DNA of 64,000 nt from Microvirga lenta (GTDB taxonomy: Bacteria > Pseudomonadota > Alphaproteobacteria > Rhizobiales > Beijerinckiaceae). Both the position numbers and the translations under genes were made by a program. Shown one piece after another: positions 36,133-44,726 of this stretch; positions within the stretch are counted from its first letter, which is position 1; every line of letters begins with the position of its first letter. The stretch is from the NCBI RefSeq assembly GCF_020532555.1, contig NZ_JAJBBR010000004.1:496001-560000 (forward strand). The letters are read 5' to 3'. The notes beneath the pieces are model-generated. The model made no database searches. It saw nothing but the letters and a program-made list of their open reading frames with translations, and was not told the DNA's origin.

Positions 36133-36276
36133 CTGAGCCTCGCGGCATAAAATTTGGACCGCTTACCAAGAGATATCTTGTTGTCTGGATTAGTATATCG
36201 GATATTTATAATTTGGTTAAAGCCTACTGCTGAAGTGATGAAGTTCCAATATTACTAATCGGCGGCTGCTTAGCCT

Positions 36277-36546
36277 CTAGGTGAGACGCTCTGGCGTAGA
36301 AGGTGATTTTCTTGTCCCCTTCTGGTCTGAATAAATTCTCCGGGCGGCCCAATGCTTATAGCAAGCCCGTAGTATCTCGGCGAATTCGTCAATCGCCCAT
36401 ATGATTGCCACAGCTGCGAAGAGAAAGCCGCAGAAGGCGACGAAACTCGATATCGGCGGCAGTTCTTCTGGCTGCATGAAATAGCTGGTAATCACCGCCC
36501 AACCGGCAAGGGCACTGACTGTTACGCCGCTAGCTCCTTTAGACAT
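36277..36546 (-). CDS. Small two-helix membrane protein
   Basis: The product is 89 aa from ATG 36546, which has GGGAG at proper spacing; the longer frame (to 36645) adds a Ser/Arg-rich stretch without family character. Two membrane helices (about 7-24 and 34-53) are followed by a basic C-terminal tail (RRIYSDQKGTRKS). Unknown function. Confidence 0.5.
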   Translation of the reverse strand: MSKGASGVTVSALAGWAVITSYFMQPEELPPISSFVAFCGFLFAAVAIIWAIDEFAEILRACYKHWAARRIYSDQKGTRKSPSTPERLT

Positions 36547-36792
36547 GGCGGCTCCCATCATTCTAACCATCGGTAAAATTTTGTAACGGCAAAACCTTGA
36601 TGATTCATGGATCCGCGACCGGGGCGGAGTAGAGAGCTTAGACACAATATTAGTGACACAGCAAATTTGAATAGGAGTTGCGAAAGTTACGCAGAGTGCG
36701 TCCTGCGCAAAAGTATTACTGCTTTGAGTCAGGTTGCCGAAAATGTTGGACGGGGTTCATAATCCTATCAATCACTCCATTGAGGTAGTGCT

Positions 36793-36942
36793 ATGAACGC
36801 CCTTTCGATAGTGGTCTTGTTCGCTGGCGTCTTCCTTGCTTCCTTTGTCATCTTTCTAGGAGTTGTAGACTTCTTCCATCCTATTGCGGATGGGAGCGCC
36901 AACAGGTTTTCGGTCAGGCGCAACTTCAGGAGACGTGAGTAA
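36793..36942 (+). CDS. Tiny single-helix membrane protein (49 aa)
   Basis: ATG 36793 with TGAGGT upstream opens a 49-codon frame: MNALSIVVLFAGVFLASFVI starts one long membrane helix (about 4-26), followed by a polar, Arg-rich end (RRNFRRRE). The ribosome site, N-terminal helix and positive C-terminal tail are those of a real small inner-membrane protein, though its size leaves doubt. Confidence 0.45.
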   Translation: MNALSIVVLFAGVFLASFVIFLGVVDFFHPIADGSANRFSVRRNFRRRE

Positions 36943-37503
36943 CTGCACTGCTCATGGTGACCCACGGATTGAGTGCCGACCGATAGGAGTTTAACTCTCC
37001 GCCGTTTCCAGGGCAGTTCTCTAAACCCATTGTGTCGCGCTCCGAGCGTGCAATGCCGAGGCAAGAAGTAGGTTTGAAGGTCTGCCATACGCACGCTGGC
37101 AAGGGTAAAATGATACCAGCGGGAACCTGGACTACGGGCGGGATGAAGTTCTCATCTCGCTCCCTCGGCTGCAGCTTGTAGCAGTCGGAACCGTTTAGGG
37201 TGTGCTTGCCTTTTCTCGCCCGCGCTAATTCCTGCCGAGGATGCCTGCTAGCCAACGCATAATGGACACGCTTATAGCGTTTGTCGAGGTTGTTGCTCAG
37301 CCCCCCGGAGCGCCACACGGCGGCCGACAATTCTGACGACAGCTGAGTCTGAAGCTCGAATCCCGGGCATAAAACACCTGCAGCACATCGTCCGCGTACA
37401 GGGTTGGCCTGTTGCTGGGGTCGAGGATTGAGCTCAGAACAGCCAGTGTCAGTTATGATGGACAAATACGGGCGACCAATCGGCTAAGCCCGCAGGCGAA
37501 GCA
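36943..37503. other. 561-nt stretch without a recognisable gene
   Basis: Only a minus-strand frame (36926-37465, 179 codons) is long here. Its translation resembles no family I know, is Cys/Pro/Arg-rich and has no ribosome site. The stretch borders the RND fragment and is probably decayed DNA. Confidence 0.4.
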
Positions 37504-37743
37504 ATGCCGCAGCGCCTCCGCCCGGTGCTTCTGACCTCTGTCACGACCGTGCTTGGATTGATGCCGATGGTGCTGGCCGTTAACTTCGACCTCGTCAACA
37601 GAGGTGTGGCTATCGGCGCCCCATCAACACAGTGGTGGACGGAGCTGTCGAGCGCTATCGCGGGTGGTCTGACTTTCGCTACGCTGCTAACGCTCCTTTT
37701 GACCCCCTCGATGTTGGTCCTTGGCGCGCATCCGAATGGCTGA
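37504..37743 (+). pseudogene. C-terminal fragment of an RND efflux permease
   Basis: The 79 codons match the end of an AcrB/MexF-type RND pump of about 1000-1050 aa: RLRPVLLTSVTTVLGLMPMV, then GAPSTQWWTELSSAIAGGLT and FATLLTLLLTPSML. These are the last two membrane helices of the family. The other ~950 residues are missing and the upstream DNA is unrelated, so it is a remnant left by deletion or transfer. A functional product is not expected. Confidence 0.8.
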
Positions 37744-37935
37744 GAATGCGCCTGGCAAGAGGATCAAAAGCATCGGTGGATATGGAAGTCACTGCCGATA
37801 GCGATCGGATCACCTCTTCATGACCTATCGAGATGCGGCAGTAGTATTTGTTATGTTGTCCTTAACGAGCGTCCTCGAACCAGACTTGCTGATCGCCGTT
37901 CTGACTTGAAGAGGCAGATTTGAAGGAGCGCAGCT

Positions 37936-38127
37936 ATGCCCGGAAAGAAAAAGGAGATCGATGGAGCTGAGGACAAGGACGGGTTAGGCAACGTGAGCCT
38001 GAGCAGCAGCCGACGTGCGGCAGGTGGAAGCGGGGGAAAGGCGGGTAGAGACAAAGGCGGCCGTAGTTCCGATTCGATTCCTGCTCCTGCAATCAAAGTG
38101 GAAGATGAGCAAATGCCGAAATCTTGA
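37936..38127 (+). CDS. Small charged, disordered protein
   Basis: The product is 63 aa; AAGGAG lies 8 nt before ATG 37936. Rich in Gly, Ser, Lys, Asp (MPGKKKEIDGAEDKDGLGNV), no hydrophobic core, so disordered. A strong 11-bp hairpin overlaps its stop codon, which supports a real transcript ending there. Function unknown. Confidence 0.5.
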   Translation: MPGKKKEIDGAEDKDGLGNVSLSSSRRAAGGSGGKAGRDKGGRSSDSIPAPAIKVEDEQMPKS

Positions 38128-38140
38128 TGGATTTCGGCAT
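38113..38140. terminator. Strong bidirectional hairpin at the serA end
   Basis: A perfect 11-bp stem (ATGCCGAAATC / GATTTCGGCAT) with a 6-nt loop contains the stop codon of the small charged protein and lies 29 nt past the serA stop. No long T-run, but the strongest stem in the window. Confidence 0.6.
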
Positions 38141-38168
38141 GCCCCGCGCCAGAAATTCAGTTCCGTGG

Positions 38169-39416
38169 CTACCCTCGTGCATAGAGCAGGCGTGCCCGGA
38201 TAGTGCCCTCCAAGGCGCGAATTTCATCAAGCGTTTCACGACTTTGTTCTGGGAGTCCCTCCGCTTCGATGACAACGTAGCCGATGTCGCCTTCGGTCTG
38301 CAGATACTGAGCCGTAATATTGAGGCCACGCCGCGAGAAGGCATCGTTCAGGCGTCCCAACATACCAGGCACATTTCTGTGGACGTGGATGTACCGAGTT
38401 CCCGTTAGCCGCGGAGGCAGCTGAACTTGCGGGAAGTTCACAGCTCCGGTGGTTGCGCCGACATCCGAGTAATCGATCAGCTTCTTTGCAACCTCTACAC
38501 CAATGCGTTCCTGCGCCTCCTCGGTGGAGCCGCCGATGTGAGGTGTCAGGATGACGTTCTCGATACCCTGCAGCGGAGTCTGAAAGCGGTCCTTGTTGGA
38601 TGGGGGCTCAACAGGGAAAACATCCACGGCAGCTCCTCTGAGGTGTCCATTCCTCAAAGCAGCCGCAAGCGCATCGAGATCGACGACTGTTCCGCGACTG
38701 TTATTGATGAGGTAGGAACCCTTCTTCATCGCTGCCAGCTCAGCGGGACCGATCATGCCATGGGTAGCTGGCGTTTCCGGAACGTGCAGGCTTACGACGT
38801 CGCTTTGGCCTAGCAGTGCATGCAGGCTGTCCGCAGGTTCAGTGTTGCCGTGGCGCAGCTTGTCGGTCTGGTCATAGAAGATCACGCGCATCCCCATGGC
38901 TTCTGCCAAGTTGGAGAGCTGCGAGCCGATATTGCCATAGCCGACGATGCCAAGCGTCTTACCTCGAAGTTCATGGCTGTCGGTAGCCGATTTGTCCCAT
39001 ATACCGGCGTGTGCAGCCGATGATCTAGGAAAGATACGACGCAAAAGCATCACGATCTCTCCGATCACCAGCTCCGCGACGCTGCGGGTGTTGGAAAAGG
39101 GGGCGTTGAAAACCGGTATTGCGGCCGCTCGCGCCGCGTCGAGATCGACCTGATTGGTGCCAACACTGAAGCAGCCCACAGCAACGAGTCTGTTCGCTGA
39201 TGCGATCACCTCTCTCGTGAGCTGGGTTCGGGAGCGTATCCCGAGGATATGAACGCCGTCGAGAGCCTGAGTGAGGGCATCACTGTCGAGAGCCGTCTTG
39301 AGTGTCGTCAGATTTGTGTAACCAGCTGACCGGATAAGATCGACGGCACTCTCGTTCACACCCTCGAGCAGAAGTATGCGTATCTTATCTTTTCGAAGAG
39401 AGAACAATTCCTTCAT
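38169..39416 (-). CDS. serA: D-3-phosphoglycerate dehydrogenase
   Basis: The product is 415 aa, like E. coli SerA (410). GGAG precedes ATG 39416; the longer frame to 39458 adds unrelated residues. Features: GIRSRTQLT, VGCFSVGTNQVDLDAA, NAPFSNTRSVAELVIGE, the NAD motif LGIVGYGNIGSQLS, the catalytic His in LTPHIGGSTEEAQE, and a C-terminal ACT domain (about 345-415, IHVHRNVPGMLGRLNDAFSR). It oxidises 3-phosphoglycerate to start serine synthesis; the ACT domain suggests serine feedback. Closer to the gammaproteobacterial short type than to the longer form common in Rhizobiales, so it may be a second or acquired copy. Confidence 0.93.
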   Translation of the reverse strand: MKELFSLRKDKIRILLLEGVNESAVDLIRSAGYTNLTTLKTALDSDALTQALDGVHILGIRSRTQLTREVIASANRLVAVGCFSVGTNQVDLDAARAAAIPVFNAPFSNTRSVAELVIGEIVMLLRRIFPRSSAAHAGIWDKSATDSHELRGKTLGIVGYGNIGSQLSNLAEAMGMRVIFYDQTDKLRHGNTEPADSLHALLGQSDVVSLHVPETPATHGMIGPAELAAMKKGSYLINNSRGTVVDLDALAAALRNGHLRGAAVDVFPVEPPSNKDRFQTPLQGIENVILTPHIGGSTEEAQERIGVEVAKKLIDYSDVGATTGAVNFPQVQLPPRLTGTRYIHVHRNVPGMLGRLNDAFSRRGLNITAQYLQTEGDIGYVVIEAEGLPEQSRETLDEIRALEGTIRARLLYARG

Positions 39417-39724
39417 GGTGGCTCCATCATACTTTGGCGCGTTACCCCTGGACGTCATAGCGGAACGTCCTTCGGTAGCTGGATACCACGCGTTAACGCT
39501 TTCGGCACCTCTGCCACGATCTCGCGCAGAGGGTGGCGAGGCAATCCTGAGCTTCGCCTACATTCCCTGACAGAACGGTGCGTGAGGTCGGAATTGTTCC
39601 GCCTTTCATTTATTCCTTCCAAAAGCCAAATCGGCTGCCAGCTCTCGAAGCGGCCCAGATGGAAACCAGATTCAAAACCGGCAGTTGACGGGCAGAAGAC
39701 GCGCTCAACAGGAAGTGATCGGAT
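39417..39724. other. Divergent intergenic region
   Basis: This 308-nt stretch between serA and the oxidoreductase must hold both promoters. I see no strong dyad, and the frames crossing it look like shadows. Confidence 0.35.
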
Positions 39725-40726
39725 ATGAAAATGAAAGCCGCCTGGTATGACCAAAGAGGAGCGGCGCGTGAGGTGCTCAAGGTTGGTGAGATGGAAGCTC
39801 CGATTGCGATGCCGGGCGAGGTGCTGGTCCGGGTTCACGCCACAGGCATAAATCCGTCCGACACGAAGTCTCGCATGGGCGCCGGTGCAAGGCCTAATCC
39901 CTGGCCTTTGATCATTCCGCACCAGGACGGCGCAGGAGTGATCGAAGAGGTAGGAGAAGGGCTGGACCCGGCGCGAGTCGGAGAGCGTGTGTGGATTTAC
40001 GAAGCTCAGCTTGGGCGCCCCTTCGGGTGCGCAGCGGAGTATGTGGCTGTTCCCGCTAAGAATGCGGTACCTCTCCCCCAGGAGGTATCGTTCGAGGAAG
40101 GAGCCTGTCTCGGTGTTCCGGCGCTGACAGCTCAACGATGTGTCTTCGCAGATGGTTCCGTCGAAGGGAGAACCGTCCTGGTTACAGGAGGCGCTGGCGC
40201 GGTCGGCAACTATGCAATTCAGTTTGCCAAGCTTGGAGGGGCGCAAGTGATTGCTACCGTCAGCCGCGAGGAGCAGGCTAAGGTCGCTCGGAATGCCGGT
40301 GCCGACCATATTATCAATCGTCGAGAGGAGAACGTCGCCGGCCGCATTTCCGAGATCACAGGGAGCAAGGATGGGCGTGGCGTTGACCGCATTGTCGACG
40401 TGGCGTTCGGAGCTAACCTGGAGACCTCACTGAAGGTGCTGAAAACACGTGGAGTCATTGCCTCCTATGCTTCGGACGAGGTCCCAGTGCCCCCACTTCC
40501 GTTTTGGCCGCTTGCCGGTCTTGATGCAACCGTGCGGTTCGTCCTGGTTTACGTCATGGGCGAGTCCGCGCATAGGGAGGCGATCCAGGCAACGGATGAT
40601 GCCCTTAGAGCCGGCAAGTTGAAACACAATATCGGCGCGCGATTCACGCTTGACCGGATTGTCGAGGCACATGAAGCGTTGGAGACGGGGCGTACCGTCG
40701 GAAAAATTGTCGTTACGGTGAGCTGA
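39725..40726 (+). CDS. NADPH:quinone oxidoreductase (MDR family)
   Basis: The product is 333 aa. Zinc-free medium-chain dehydrogenase/reductase: N-terminal GroES-like domain (VLVRVHATGINPSDTKSRMG), HQDGAGVIEEVGEG, then a Rossmann domain with VLVTGGAGAVGNYAIQFAKL for NADPH. It reduces quinones or enones with NADPH in the cytoplasm. AGGAAGTG lies upstream of ATG 39725. Single gene, divergent from serA. The exact substrate is unknown. Confidence 0.9.
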   Translation: MKMKAAWYDQRGAAREVLKVGEMEAPIAMPGEVLVRVHATGINPSDTKSRMGAGARPNPWPLIIPHQDGAGVIEEVGEGLDPARVGERVWIYEAQLGRPFGCAAEYVAVPAKNAVPLPQEVSFEEGACLGVPALTAQRCVFADGSVEGRTVLVTGGAGAVGNYAIQFAKLGGAQVIATVSREEQAKVARNAGADHIINRREENVAGRISEITGSKDGRGVDRIVDVAFGANLETSLKVLKTRGVIASYASDEVPVPPLPFWPLAGLDATVRFVLVYVMGESAHREAIQATDDALRAGKLKHNIGARFTLDRIVEAHEALETGRTVGKIVVTVS

Positions 40727-40892
40727 TATCGAACCTGATATCCGGCTGCAGGTATTCACCTCAGTACAGTGGAAGCCATGACGTTCCGAACGGTTGAAAC
40801 GGTCAAGAATCTGAACAGATATCGAGCATTAGGTCTGGGCCGGCAGTCGCAGTAAGTGCCTTACCTGACAGGTTATTGAAGGATTCCCGCCT

Positions 40893-41486
40893 GTGTTCGA
40901 CTGGATTGTACGCCTCATTGAAGCGAGCGGCTATCTCGGCGTCGCTCTCCTTATGTTCCTGGAGAATGTCTTCCCGCCGATCCCGTCCGAACTCATCATG
41001 CCACTGGCGGGCTTTTCGGCAGCCAAGGGAACTCTGCACATCGGAGGCGTTATCTTGGCCGGAACCGCAGGATCCCTTGCAGGCGGTCTCGTCTGGTTCT
41101 GGATCGGATACGCTATTGGCCCGGACCGCCTCAAGAAATTCGCCAAGCGGCACGGACGGTGGCTTACCCTGCACCCTGACGAGGTCGATCAAGCCCGTGC
41201 CTTTTTCAAGAGGCATAAGGCAATGGCACTGTTCGCAGGACGCCTGCTGCCGACAATCAGGACATTGATTTCCGTTCCTGCCGGTATCGAGCGTCTTCCG
41301 CTCTCCACATTTCTGCTGTGGTCCTCCCTTGGGACGGCTCTCTGGACTACACTTCTCGCAGGAGCAGGGTATCTGCTTCAGAGCCAGTACCAGCTCGTTT
41401 CCGAATGGGTGAACCCTGTATCGAACGTGATCGTCGCTGCTCTGGTCGTCTGGTACATCTATCGGGTCGTGCGATTTCACCCATGA
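40893..41486 (+). CDS. DedA/VTT-family membrane protein
   Basis: The product is 197 aa, starting from GTG 40893. The SNARE-associated (VTT) fold is seen: FLENVFPPIPSELIMPLAGF (the re-entrant motif with acidic residue), the second half with FAGRLLPTIRTLISVPAGIE, and four to five membrane helices. Members act as flippases or proton-coupled transporters of undecaprenyl phosphate or phospholipids. It lies upstream of envelope genes of lipid-linked type (EEP, LPG-synthase-like, PLD). Confidence 0.9.
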   Translation: MFDWIVRLIEASGYLGVALLMFLENVFPPIPSELIMPLAGFSAAKGTLHIGGVILAGTAGSLAGGLVWFWIGYAIGPDRLKKFAKRHGRWLTLHPDEVDQARAFFKRHKAMALFAGRLLPTIRTLISVPAGIERLPLSTFLLWSSLGTALWTTLLAGAGYLLQSQYQLVSEWVNPVSNVIVAALVVWYIYRVVRFHP

Positions 41487-41642
41487 GCCCTACAGCCAGT
41501 CTGAGCTGCAGGCGCGAGCAGAGGCACAGTCATCGGGGCGATCGGCGACTTCACGCCTTTGTTCATCCAGCCGTGCGAACCTAAGGTGCGTATACGGGTT
41601 GTCGTTCCGACTGATCTGCTCCAAAGACCGGAGGAGGCTGTG

Positions 41643-42761
41643 ATGCGCCCGCTCAGTTCCTTGATCTTGGCTGCTCTCATTGTGCCTGCAGCGGCCCTCG
41701 CTCAAGAGAAGGTTGTGGACACGCCCTCTGGGCGGATCAAGGTGGAAACGGTTGCCGGAAACCTTGACCATCCATGGGCTCTCGAGTTCCTGCCCGACGG
41801 TCGTATGCTTGTCACAGAGCGTCCTGGACGTCTGAGAATCGTCTCTCAGGATGGCCGTCTGTCGGAGCCTTTGGATGGCCTGCCGCAAATCTATTCTGAG
41901 GGCCAAGGCGGCTTGCTCGATATAACGCTGGACCCCGATTTCCAGGAGAACCAACAGCTGTATTTCTCCTTTTCCGAGGAGGGAGAAGGAGGAGCCGGCA
42001 CGGCCGTCGCACGAGGACGCCTCGTCGACAACAGGCTTGAGGATGTACAGGTCATCTTCCGGCAGCAGCCAAAGGTGAGCGGCTCCAAGCATTTCGGTTC
42101 GCGCCTTGCCTTTGCGCCTGACGGCAAACTCTTCGTTACCCTCGCCGAACGGTTCAAGTTCGATCCTGCCCAAGATCTCACCAATCATCTTGGCGCTGTC
42201 GTTCGCATCAATCCCGATGGATCAGTGCCGCAGGACAATCCCTTTGTGGGACGCCAGAATGCCCGACCGGAGATCTGGTCCTATGGACACCGCAATATTC
42301 AGGCTGCTGCCCTGCAGCCCGACTCCAACACCCTTTGGATCGCGGAGATGGGGCCTCGAAACGGTGATGAGCTAAACATTCCTGAGGCTGGCAAGAACTA
42401 TGGCTGGCCCGTGGTGAGCTGGGGGCGGCATTATGACGGAACGGATATTCCGGATCCGCCCACCCGACCGGAGTTCGCGCAAGCGATCCATCACTGGACG
42501 CCGGTGATTTCGCCTTCGGGGATGACGTTCTATACCGGGGATCTCTTCTCCGACTGGCGCGGTTCGCTTTTGATCGGCGGGTTGTCGGCACAGGGTGTCG
42601 TGCGGCTTACGCTCGATGGCCGTCAAGTTACCGATGAGGAGAGGATTTCCCTCAATCAGCGGATCAGGGAAGTACAGCAGGGGCCTGATGGAGCCATATA
42701 CGTGGTAACCGACGAGAGCAGTGGAGAGATACTGCGTCTTACACCTGCGGGCAGCCGTTGA
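41643..42761 (+). CDS. PQQ-dependent soluble sugar dehydrogenase
   Basis: The product is 372 aa; GGAGG lies upstream of ATG 41643, and the signal peptide ends at AALAQE (about 21). It is a six-bladed Asd/YliI-type beta propeller: NLDHPWALEFLPDGRMLVTE, GQGGLLDITLDPDF, SYGHRNIQAAAL (catalytic region), MGPRNGDELNIPEAGKNYGW. With PQQ it oxidises aldose sugars in the periplasm and passes electrons to the respiratory chain. No PQQ synthesis genes are in the window. Confidence 0.93.
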   Translation: MRPLSSLILAALIVPAAALAQEKVVDTPSGRIKVETVAGNLDHPWALEFLPDGRMLVTERPGRLRIVSQDGRLSEPLDGLPQIYSEGQGGLLDITLDPDFQENQQLYFSFSEEGEGGAGTAVARGRLVDNRLEDVQVIFRQQPKVSGSKHFGSRLAFAPDGKLFVTLAERFKFDPAQDLTNHLGAVVRINPDGSVPQDNPFVGRQNARPEIWSYGHRNIQAAALQPDSNTLWIAEMGPRNGDELNIPEAGKNYGWPVVSWGRHYDGTDIPDPPTRPEFAQAIHHWTPVISPSGMTFYTGDLFSDWRGSLLIGGLSAQGVVRLTLDGRQVTDEERISLNQRIREVQQGPDGAIYVVTDESSGEILRLTPAGSR

Positions 42762-42825
42762 GATCTGAACGAGACATTGTGCGGCCGGTTCAACCGAGGC
42801 GGCAGCGAGGAGGGATGGCCGGCCA

Positions 42826-43620
42826 GTGCCTCGTATACTGACCTACAATGTGCATCGCTGTCTGGGCACGGATGGCCAACTGTCTCCATCCCGAATTGCC
42901 GATGTCATTGCTGCCTATGAGCCCGATATCGTTGCGCTTCAGGAACTCGACGTGAGGCGAGCTCGGACCGGCGGAGTCGATCAGGCTCATGTCATCGCGC
43001 GGGCTCTCGGTATGCAGATGCACTTCCATGCCGCGATAAAGGTGATGGACGAGGAGTACGGCAACGCAATCCTGACGCACCGGCCGTCGTACTTGGTCCG
43101 AGCGGGGAGGCTTCCCGGTTTGGCAGGTCGTCCCGCGATTGAACCGCGAGGGGCGCTCTGGGCGTCAGTCAACATCGGAGGGGCGGATCTACAGATCGTC
43201 AACACGCATCTGGGGCTGCGCAGGGCGGAGCGGCTTGCACAGGTCGATGCCCTTCTCGGCCCCCAATGGCTTGGTCATCCGGCGTGCCGGGAACCGGTGA
43301 TTCTCGCTGGCGACCTCAATGCAATCCCTCGATCTCGTGCCTACCAGCGATTGGCAGGGCACTTGTCGGATGCGCAAGCCGCTCCTCATGTACGCCGACC
43401 GCAACCGACATTCCCTGGTAGAATGCCGATGCTGCGCATCGATCATGTCTTCGTCAGTCGAGCAATCGAGGTTCTCAGAGCCGAAGCCGTCCGTTCACCG
43501 CTCGCGCGGGTCGCGTCTGATCACCTGCCGCTTCTCATCGAATTCCGTGTCGTACAACGGATGCATGTGGTGCGCGAGGTAGGAAATTTGCCGAAAGGAG
43601 GGATCGAGACAGTCTGCTGA
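42826..43620 (+). CDS. Endonuclease/exonuclease/phosphatase family protein
   Basis: The product is 264 aa; it starts from GTG 42826, just downstream of GAGGAGGG. EEP-fold motifs: ILTYNVHRCLGTDG, DIVALQELD (catalytic Glu), VNTHLGLRRAER, LAGDLNAIPRS and the final RIDHVFVS / VASDHLPLLIEF. No signal peptide. Members cut DNA or phosphodiesters of lipids or nucleotides. Next to the LPG-synthase-like and PLD genes it probably belongs to a lipid-related phosphodiesterase set, as this trio is common in Rhizobiales (recollection). Confidence 0.88.
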   Translation: MPRILTYNVHRCLGTDGQLSPSRIADVIAAYEPDIVALQELDVRRARTGGVDQAHVIARALGMQMHFHAAIKVMDEEYGNAILTHRPSYLVRAGRLPGLAGRPAIEPRGALWASVNIGGADLQIVNTHLGLRRAERLAQVDALLGPQWLGHPACREPVILAGDLNAIPRSRAYQRLAGHLSDAQAAPHVRRPQPTFPGRMPMLRIDHVFVSRAIEVLRAEAVRSPLARVASDHLPLLIEFRVVQRMHVVREVGNLPKGGIETVC

Positions 43621-43756
43621 ATGGACATCTAGCCAGGCTTCGGCGTTGTGCTCTTGGAAGGTGACATAAGCGTAGGGCTGATCAGTGCAGACGGAGCGAA
43701 CGTGCGCAACCTTGAGAGAGGAGGGCGAACGAGGCCACAGCGTCTCGGGAGGAGGG

Positions 43757-44707
43757 ATGCACAGCCTGTCCCGACGCTGGGTGCCACTCGTCACAGCTGC
43801 GGCCATGGCACTCGCAGGTTTCCTGCTCTACCGGACGCTCAGTCGATATAGTTTCGACCAGATCGTCGCTTCTGTTGGAGCTGTTCCATTATTCAGGCTT
43901 GCGCTGGCCGGAGCCTGTGCGGCAGCAAGTTACCTTTGCTTGACGGGTTTCGACTATCTAGCTCTCAGGTATGTTGGCCGGCCGCTCTCGTATCCCAAAG
44001 CGGCACTCGCTTCATTCACCAGTCTTTCTCTAGGTCACAATATAGGTTTGGCGTTTCTCAGCAGTGGAGCCGTGCGGTACCGGTTTTATTCGCGCTGGGG
44101 ACTGACCGTCACCCAAGTTGCCAAGCTCATCCTGTTCTGCGGTGTCACCGTTGGGCTCGGAATGACCGCGCTTGGAGGTTCGGCTCTGCTGCTCCGCCCT
44201 GAACTCGCGCAGAAAATCACCGGGCTCAACCTGCTCGTCGTGCTTGCGCTTGGTTGGGCATGTTTTGCTGCTGTAGCAAGCTATTTGGTCGTTGCAGCTT
44301 TCGTTCGACGGCCGTTGAAAATCCGAAACTTATCTTTCGAGACGCCTCCTCTGCACTTGGCGATTGCTCAGGTCCTGGTTGGTTCGGCCAATTTCGCCTT
44401 CGTCGCAGCCTGTCTCTACCAAGCCATAGCTGCCGTGGCGGACGTTGCCTATATCGGGGTAGCCTCAGTCTATGTCATCGCGAATACCACGGCGCTGATC
44501 AGTCATGTTCCTGGCGGCTTAGGGGTTATCGAAAGCGTCGTCATGTATCTGTTGCCGCAAGCTGACCTGATCGGCTCTCTTATTGTCTTTCGTGTGGTAT
44601 ATTTCTTGATCCCTCTTGCGCTCGGCAGTCTTTCTTTTGCACTGAGCGAGATTGCTCTTCGCGGCAGAAAGTTGTCGATGCCACATAAAGGAGGGATCTC
44701 TAGCTGA
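43757..44707 (+). CDS. Lysylphosphatidylglycerol synthetase-like (UPF0104) membrane protein
   Basis: The product is 316 aa with about 8 helices. GGGAGGAGGG directly precedes ATG 43757. It matches the flippase-type membrane domain of MprF (LPG_synthase_TM/UPF0104): SFTSLSLGHNIGLAFLSSGA, VRYRFYSRWGLT, NTTALISHVPGGLGVIES. The cytoplasmic aminoacyl-transferase domain of MprF is missing, so it probably moves a lipid rather than making lysyl-PG. Convergent with the PLD gene, 19 nt apart. Confidence 0.88.
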   Translation: MHSLSRRWVPLVTAAAMALAGFLLYRTLSRYSFDQIVASVGAVPLFRLALAGACAAASYLCLTGFDYLALRYVGRPLSYPKAALASFTSLSLGHNIGLAFLSSGAVRYRFYSRWGLTVTQVAKLILFCGVTVGLGMTALGGSALLLRPELAQKITGLNLLVVLALGWACFAAVASYLVVAAFVRRPLKIRNLSFETPPLHLAIAQVLVGSANFAFVAACLYQAIAAVADVAYIGVASVYVIANTTALISHVPGGLGVIESVVMYLLPQADLIGSLIVFRVVYFLIPLALGSLSFALSEIALRGRKLSMPHKGGISS

Positions 44708-44726
44708 TCAGTTTTGCCGGTGCTTT

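Noticed and set aside
36926..37465. 179-codon minus-strand frame in the decayed stretch
   Set aside because: No ribosome site, no family resemblance, odd composition; considered a transposase remnant but no transposase motif is visible.
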